Shown here: positions 36,782 to 39,406 of the stretch, piece after piece
How the letters are laid out: the number at the start of each line of letters is the position of its first letter
Numbering within the stretch: the stretch's first letter is position 1
Source: Thraustochytrium sp. TN22
Taxonomy: Eukaryota > Sar > Bigyra > Thraustochytrida > Thraustochytriidae
Assembly (NCBI GenBank): GCA_013306675.1
Contig: JABLUY010000297.1
Coordinates: 1-39,406 of the forward strand
Length of the DNA stretch: 39,406 nucleotides
Direction: 5' to 3'
Position numbers and translations under genes: made by a program
Notes under the pieces: generated by a model
Seen by the model: only the letters and a program-made list of their open reading frames with translations
Told to the model about the DNA's origin: nothing
Databases searched by the model: none

Positions 36782-38671
36782 TTAGCGTCGCGGCGAGTCG
36801 CCGGAGGCGGCGTCGCTGGCGGCGTCCGTGGCGGCTTCGTCGTGCGTGCGCAGGAGCGCGAGGAGAGCGTCCCAGATGGCGTCGCGCTGGCGGGCTGCGT
36901 TGAGCTGCTGCGTCTGCTCGCCGGCCTGAACCTCGGCGGCGCGCACGAAGCTGGCGCTCTTGGAGCGGCGCGCAGCCTGAAGCGGGCCGCCGAGGTCGCT
37001 GCCGTGCACGCTGGGCAGGCCAACGGCGGGGGGCAGCAGTCCGGCGAGGCCGCGCGACGTGGCCGGCAGAGCAGCCAGCGCCGCGAGCTCGGGCGGCGGC
37101 TCGGGCGTGGAAAAGTCCGGGACCAGCGGGCCGAGCGAGGCAGTACCGCCCGGCGCCGAGTCCGCGCTGCTGTAGCGCGGTCTGTACGCGTAGCGGATGA
37201 GAAATTCAGGCAGCACGTGGTGGCCGTGCAGCACGAGGTACTCGTCGAGCGCCGGGCTAAAGACGGAGTCAAACTTGTTGCCGGTGGCCACGTCGATCTT
37301 GGGAAAGCCCTCGTAGTTGGCGCTGGTGACAAAGGAGTTGCCGATGATGACGCGGCACAGCGCCAGGTAGCGCACCGGGCCGCCGGCTTCATTTTCCGCC
37401 GCTGCGCGGGCCGCGAACATGGTTTGGCGAAACTCCTCGAGCGTGGACGATCGCGAGAAATTCCGGGGGAAACCGAGGGCGGGCGCGGCGCGGTAGCGCC
37501 GCTCCGCGGGCGCGGCACCTGCGGCCGCGTTCGGGTCCAGCGCGAGGAGGTGCGCGCGAGGAAAGGAGGCAAGGTCCGCGTCCTCGTCGGCGTCGGCATC
37601 AGCGCCGCGGCCTGCGCCGCGGCCCATGCCCTCGACCACAAGGCGCGGCAGCGCGTCCTCGGGCACCGAGCAAAAGAGGCCCTTGACGGACCCGGGCGCG
37701 AGTGCTGCGGCGCGGCGCTGGAAGTCGCGCAGCAGCGGGCGGTTCTCGATCTTAAAGACCTCCAGCACATCGATGCCAGCAAATGCGGAATCCTTGGCGA
37801 AGAAGTCGGCCTTGACATTCTCCGAGGTGGCGCGCTTGCAACGCATGTACTGCGGGCTGTCTGCCGTGAGGCGGCGCAGCACGATGCGGCCGTCGGTCTC
37901 GTGTGCGAGGTGCATGCCAAACTCCTCGAGCGCGTAGGTGCGCTGGCGCTCGCGAACCGCCTGGTCGTGCTCACGCTCCACAGCGCGCTGACGCTCGCTC
38001 ACCAGAGCGCACTCCTTGTCCACGTTGCTGGCATATAGCGCGCACATACCAAGGAGCTGGCGGTCGAGCTCCGCCTGCGCGTCCTCGGCCTCCGCACGCG
38101 TCTCTTCCGCGTCGGCCTCGTGCCTCTCGAGTGCGGCCGTCACGTCGCCCTGCAGGCTGCGCAGCCGCGCGCCTAGGCGCCGCACGCGCTGCTCGTGCAG
38201 GCGCTGTACGGAGTCCTGCACAGTGCGCAGGTCCTCGTCCGCGCCGTCGTGTCGCCGCGTCGCGTCCACGGCGGTCATGCCAGACTCTAGAAACTCGCGG
38301 AACCCCTCGCCCGCGAAGGTCTCTTGCCACTCTTGCCTGTACAGGCTGCCCTTGAAGCCGCTCCGGTAGAAGAGCTCGCCCGTCGCGAGCCAGGGCTCCC
38401 TGGCCGTCGCCGAGCCTCCGCCGCCCGTGCTGGCCGGTCGCGGCCGCCGCCGCCGCCGCCGCAGCCACGCGGGGGCGCCGCGGGCGGCCAGCTCCGCCTC
38501 CTCGTAGCCCTCCTCCTCCTCCTGCTCCGAGTCGGAGTTCTCCTCGGGCGCCGCGGCCCTCGCCAGCTCCTCGCTCGTGCGCGCCATGCTCGTCAAGCCC
38601 AAGCCCGACGTGCTGCAGCTGCTCCGGCTCGGCTCGCTCGCCGGGCCGTAGGGCGCTGGACCGGACGCCAT
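36782..38671 (-). CDS. Diverged PARP-fold protein with N-terminal coiled coil
   Basis: A 629-residue protein. An acidic and then Arg-rich N-terminus precedes a coiled coil (about 130-235) and a C-terminal region that follows PARP catalytic-domain order. IDVLEVFKIENRPLLRDF (about 299-316) matches the I..V.N..L...F/Y helix, GLFCSVPEDAL (331-341) the LFHGT loop, and RYLALCRVIIGNS the central strand. FDSV...DEYLVLHGHHVLPEFLIRY ends with Glu477, in the place of the catalytic Glu. The triad His is Cys334, and no clear YF-type Tyr is found (a RNFSRSS stretch sits there). ADP-ribosylation activity is therefore doubtful. ATG 38671 gives MASGPAPYG; ATG 38587 (better context, A at -3) would give 601 residues. 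The last ~120 residues are Ala/Pro-rich. Confidence 0.75.
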   Translation of the reverse strand: MASGPAPYGPASEPSRSSCSTSGLGLTSMARTSEELARAAAPEENSDSEQEEEEGYEEAELAARGAPAWLRRRRRRPRPASTGGGGSATAREPWLATGELFYRSGFKGSLYRQEWQETFAGEGFREFLESGMTAVDATRRHDGADEDLRTVQDSVQRLHEQRVRRLGARLRSLQGDVTAALERHEADAEETRAEAEDAQAELDRQLLGMCALYASNVDKECALVSERQRAVEREHDQAVRERQRTYALEEFGMHLAHETDGRIVLRRLTADSPQYMRCKRATSENVKADFFAKDSAFAGIDVLEVFKIENRPLLRDFQRRAAALAPGSVKGLFCSVPEDALPRLVVEGMGRGAGRGADADADEDADLASFPRAHLLALDPNAAAGAAPAERRYRAAPALGFPRNFSRSSTLEEFRQTMFAARAAAENEAGGPVRYLALCRVIIGNSFVTSANYEGFPKIDVATGNKFDSVFSPALDEYLVLHGHHVLPEFLIRYAYRPRYSSADSAPGGTASLGPLVPDFSTPEPPPELAALAALPATSRGLAGLLPPAVGLPSVHGSDLGGPLQAARRSKSASFVRAAEVQAGEQTQQLNAARQRDAIWDALLALLRTHDEAATDAASDAASGDSPRR

Positions 38672-39406
38672 GGGCTCGCTGCGCGGCGGCACCGGCGACG
38701 CCAGCGCCAGCACCACGCCAAGCCACGCCAAGCCGAGCAGAGGCTTTGATCTCTGCTTTGCAGTGTTCTCGAGGGAGCGCTTACCGTTATGCAGGGCCGC
38801 GACTCCGACTGTCGAGAGCCGAGGGACGACGAATCGGACTCGAACGCGAGCACGTGCAGTCAAGCTCGAGCCCGGATGGCACGAAACTGGCCCAGCGCCA
38901 AAGCTACGGCACGGTCTTGATGACATGCCCATTGTGGCTCGCCAAGGAAACACGTGCATGTCACAAGGAGAAAGGCCGGACCTGGCCCGAGTCGACGCCG
39001 TGAGCGCACGAGTGCTTGCGGGACAAACGTCTGCACCGTGACGTGCGTGTGAGCTCGCAGATTTTTGCAGGCGAGCGGTTCCAGCAGAGCAGAGCTGCTG
39101 AGCTCGACCACGTTTTCTAATCTCCGTCGGGGTTCGCCAGCAAATCTCCTGCAAAATTACGTCTCCGACTTCTGTGCTCGATGGACTCTTCATTTCCTTT
39201 CGCCATGCCTTCAATCTAGCTCTGCGCAGACGCAAAAGAACATCGAAAAGCGCATGTGGTGCAGTAAGTTTTTCTTTTAAAATTAATTAACACCGACCTT
39301 GTGGTATTCGTAGTAGGCGTTTGTGTGGACCTTTTGGAGTCAGCACCATAACCCAATCCCATCGCCCTAGACGGAGTTTAATCAGGATAGCCATATCCCA
39401 ATCACA
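38672..39406. other. Right-end intergenic region, turning AT-rich
   Basis: Promoter side of the PARP-like gene. The frame stays open to 39235 without a credible start. From about 39,100 to the end of the window GC falls clearly. No gene is recognised; a neighbouring gene may begin beyond the window. Confidence 0.5.

Noticed and set aside
36236-38038. 600-codon plus-strand frame
   Set aside because: It is antisense to the PARP-like and RGG/RS genes; Ala/Arg/Gly-rich with no domain.
38672-39235. 188-residue N-terminal extension of the PARP-like protein
   Set aside because: It begins at a non-ATG codon and runs into the AT-rich flank. A hydrophobic stretch before MASGPAPYG looks like chance translation, not a signal peptide.

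Overview
The window is nuclear DNA from a very GC-rich unicellular eukaryote. It carries a kinesin, a nucleolar ribosome-biogenesis factor, an ER P5A ATPase, a PARP-fold protein and a spliceosomal-intron-containing tRNA-guanine transglycosylase. Most genes are single long ORFs with long GC-rich spacers. The gene set and style would suit a stramenopile-type protist (thraustochytrid, bicosoecid or similar) or a GC-rich alga. I cannot settle the lineage from sequence reading alone.

Layout. 0-2.3 kb (+): kinesin-13. 2.5-6.0 kb (-): Noc1/Mak21/CEBPZ with an RGG tail, convergent with the kinesin. 6.8-7.8 kb (-): methylenetetrahydrofolate reductase reduced to its catalytic domain. 9.2-10.8 kb (-): queuine tRNA-ribosyltransferase, which I resolve into four exons with three GT-AG introns. 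It is divergent from a P5A ATPase (Spf1/ATP13A1 type) at 11.1-15.0 kb (+). 15.1-15.6 kb: three tandem copies of a ~190-bp unit that includes the 3' end of the next gene. 15.6-18.0 kb (-): coiled-coil/EF-hand/C2-like protein. 19.1-19.9 kb (-): orphan protein. 20.5-22.5 kb (-): protein joining a probable PD-(D/E)XK nuclease-fold domain to a minimal protein kinase, resembling Crinkler-type (CR) effectors. It is followed by an AT-rich island near 22.6-23.3 kb that stands out from the surrounding DNA. 25.0-26.4 kb (+): Golgi-type carbohydrate sulfotransferase-like protein. 27.4-29.4 kb (+): alpha-helical orphan with a tandem duplication over its stop codon. 30.4-31.2 kb (+): predicted myristoylated/palmitoylated disordered protein. 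32.0-32.4 kb (+): small coiled-coil protein. 32.8-36.3 kb (-): RGG/RS-rich coiled-coil protein. 36.8-38.7 kb (-): diverged PARP-fold protein.

The genes do not form one pathway; the set looks like ordinary mixed nuclear housekeeping plus lineage-specific genes. The most unusual items are the nuclease-kinase fusion beside the AT-rich island, the PARP-like protein with an altered catalytic triad, the regulatory-domain-less MTHFR, and two unrelated genes whose last codons plus 3' UTR have been tandemly duplicated. No tRNA, rRNA, CRISPR array or autonomous transposon was recognised.
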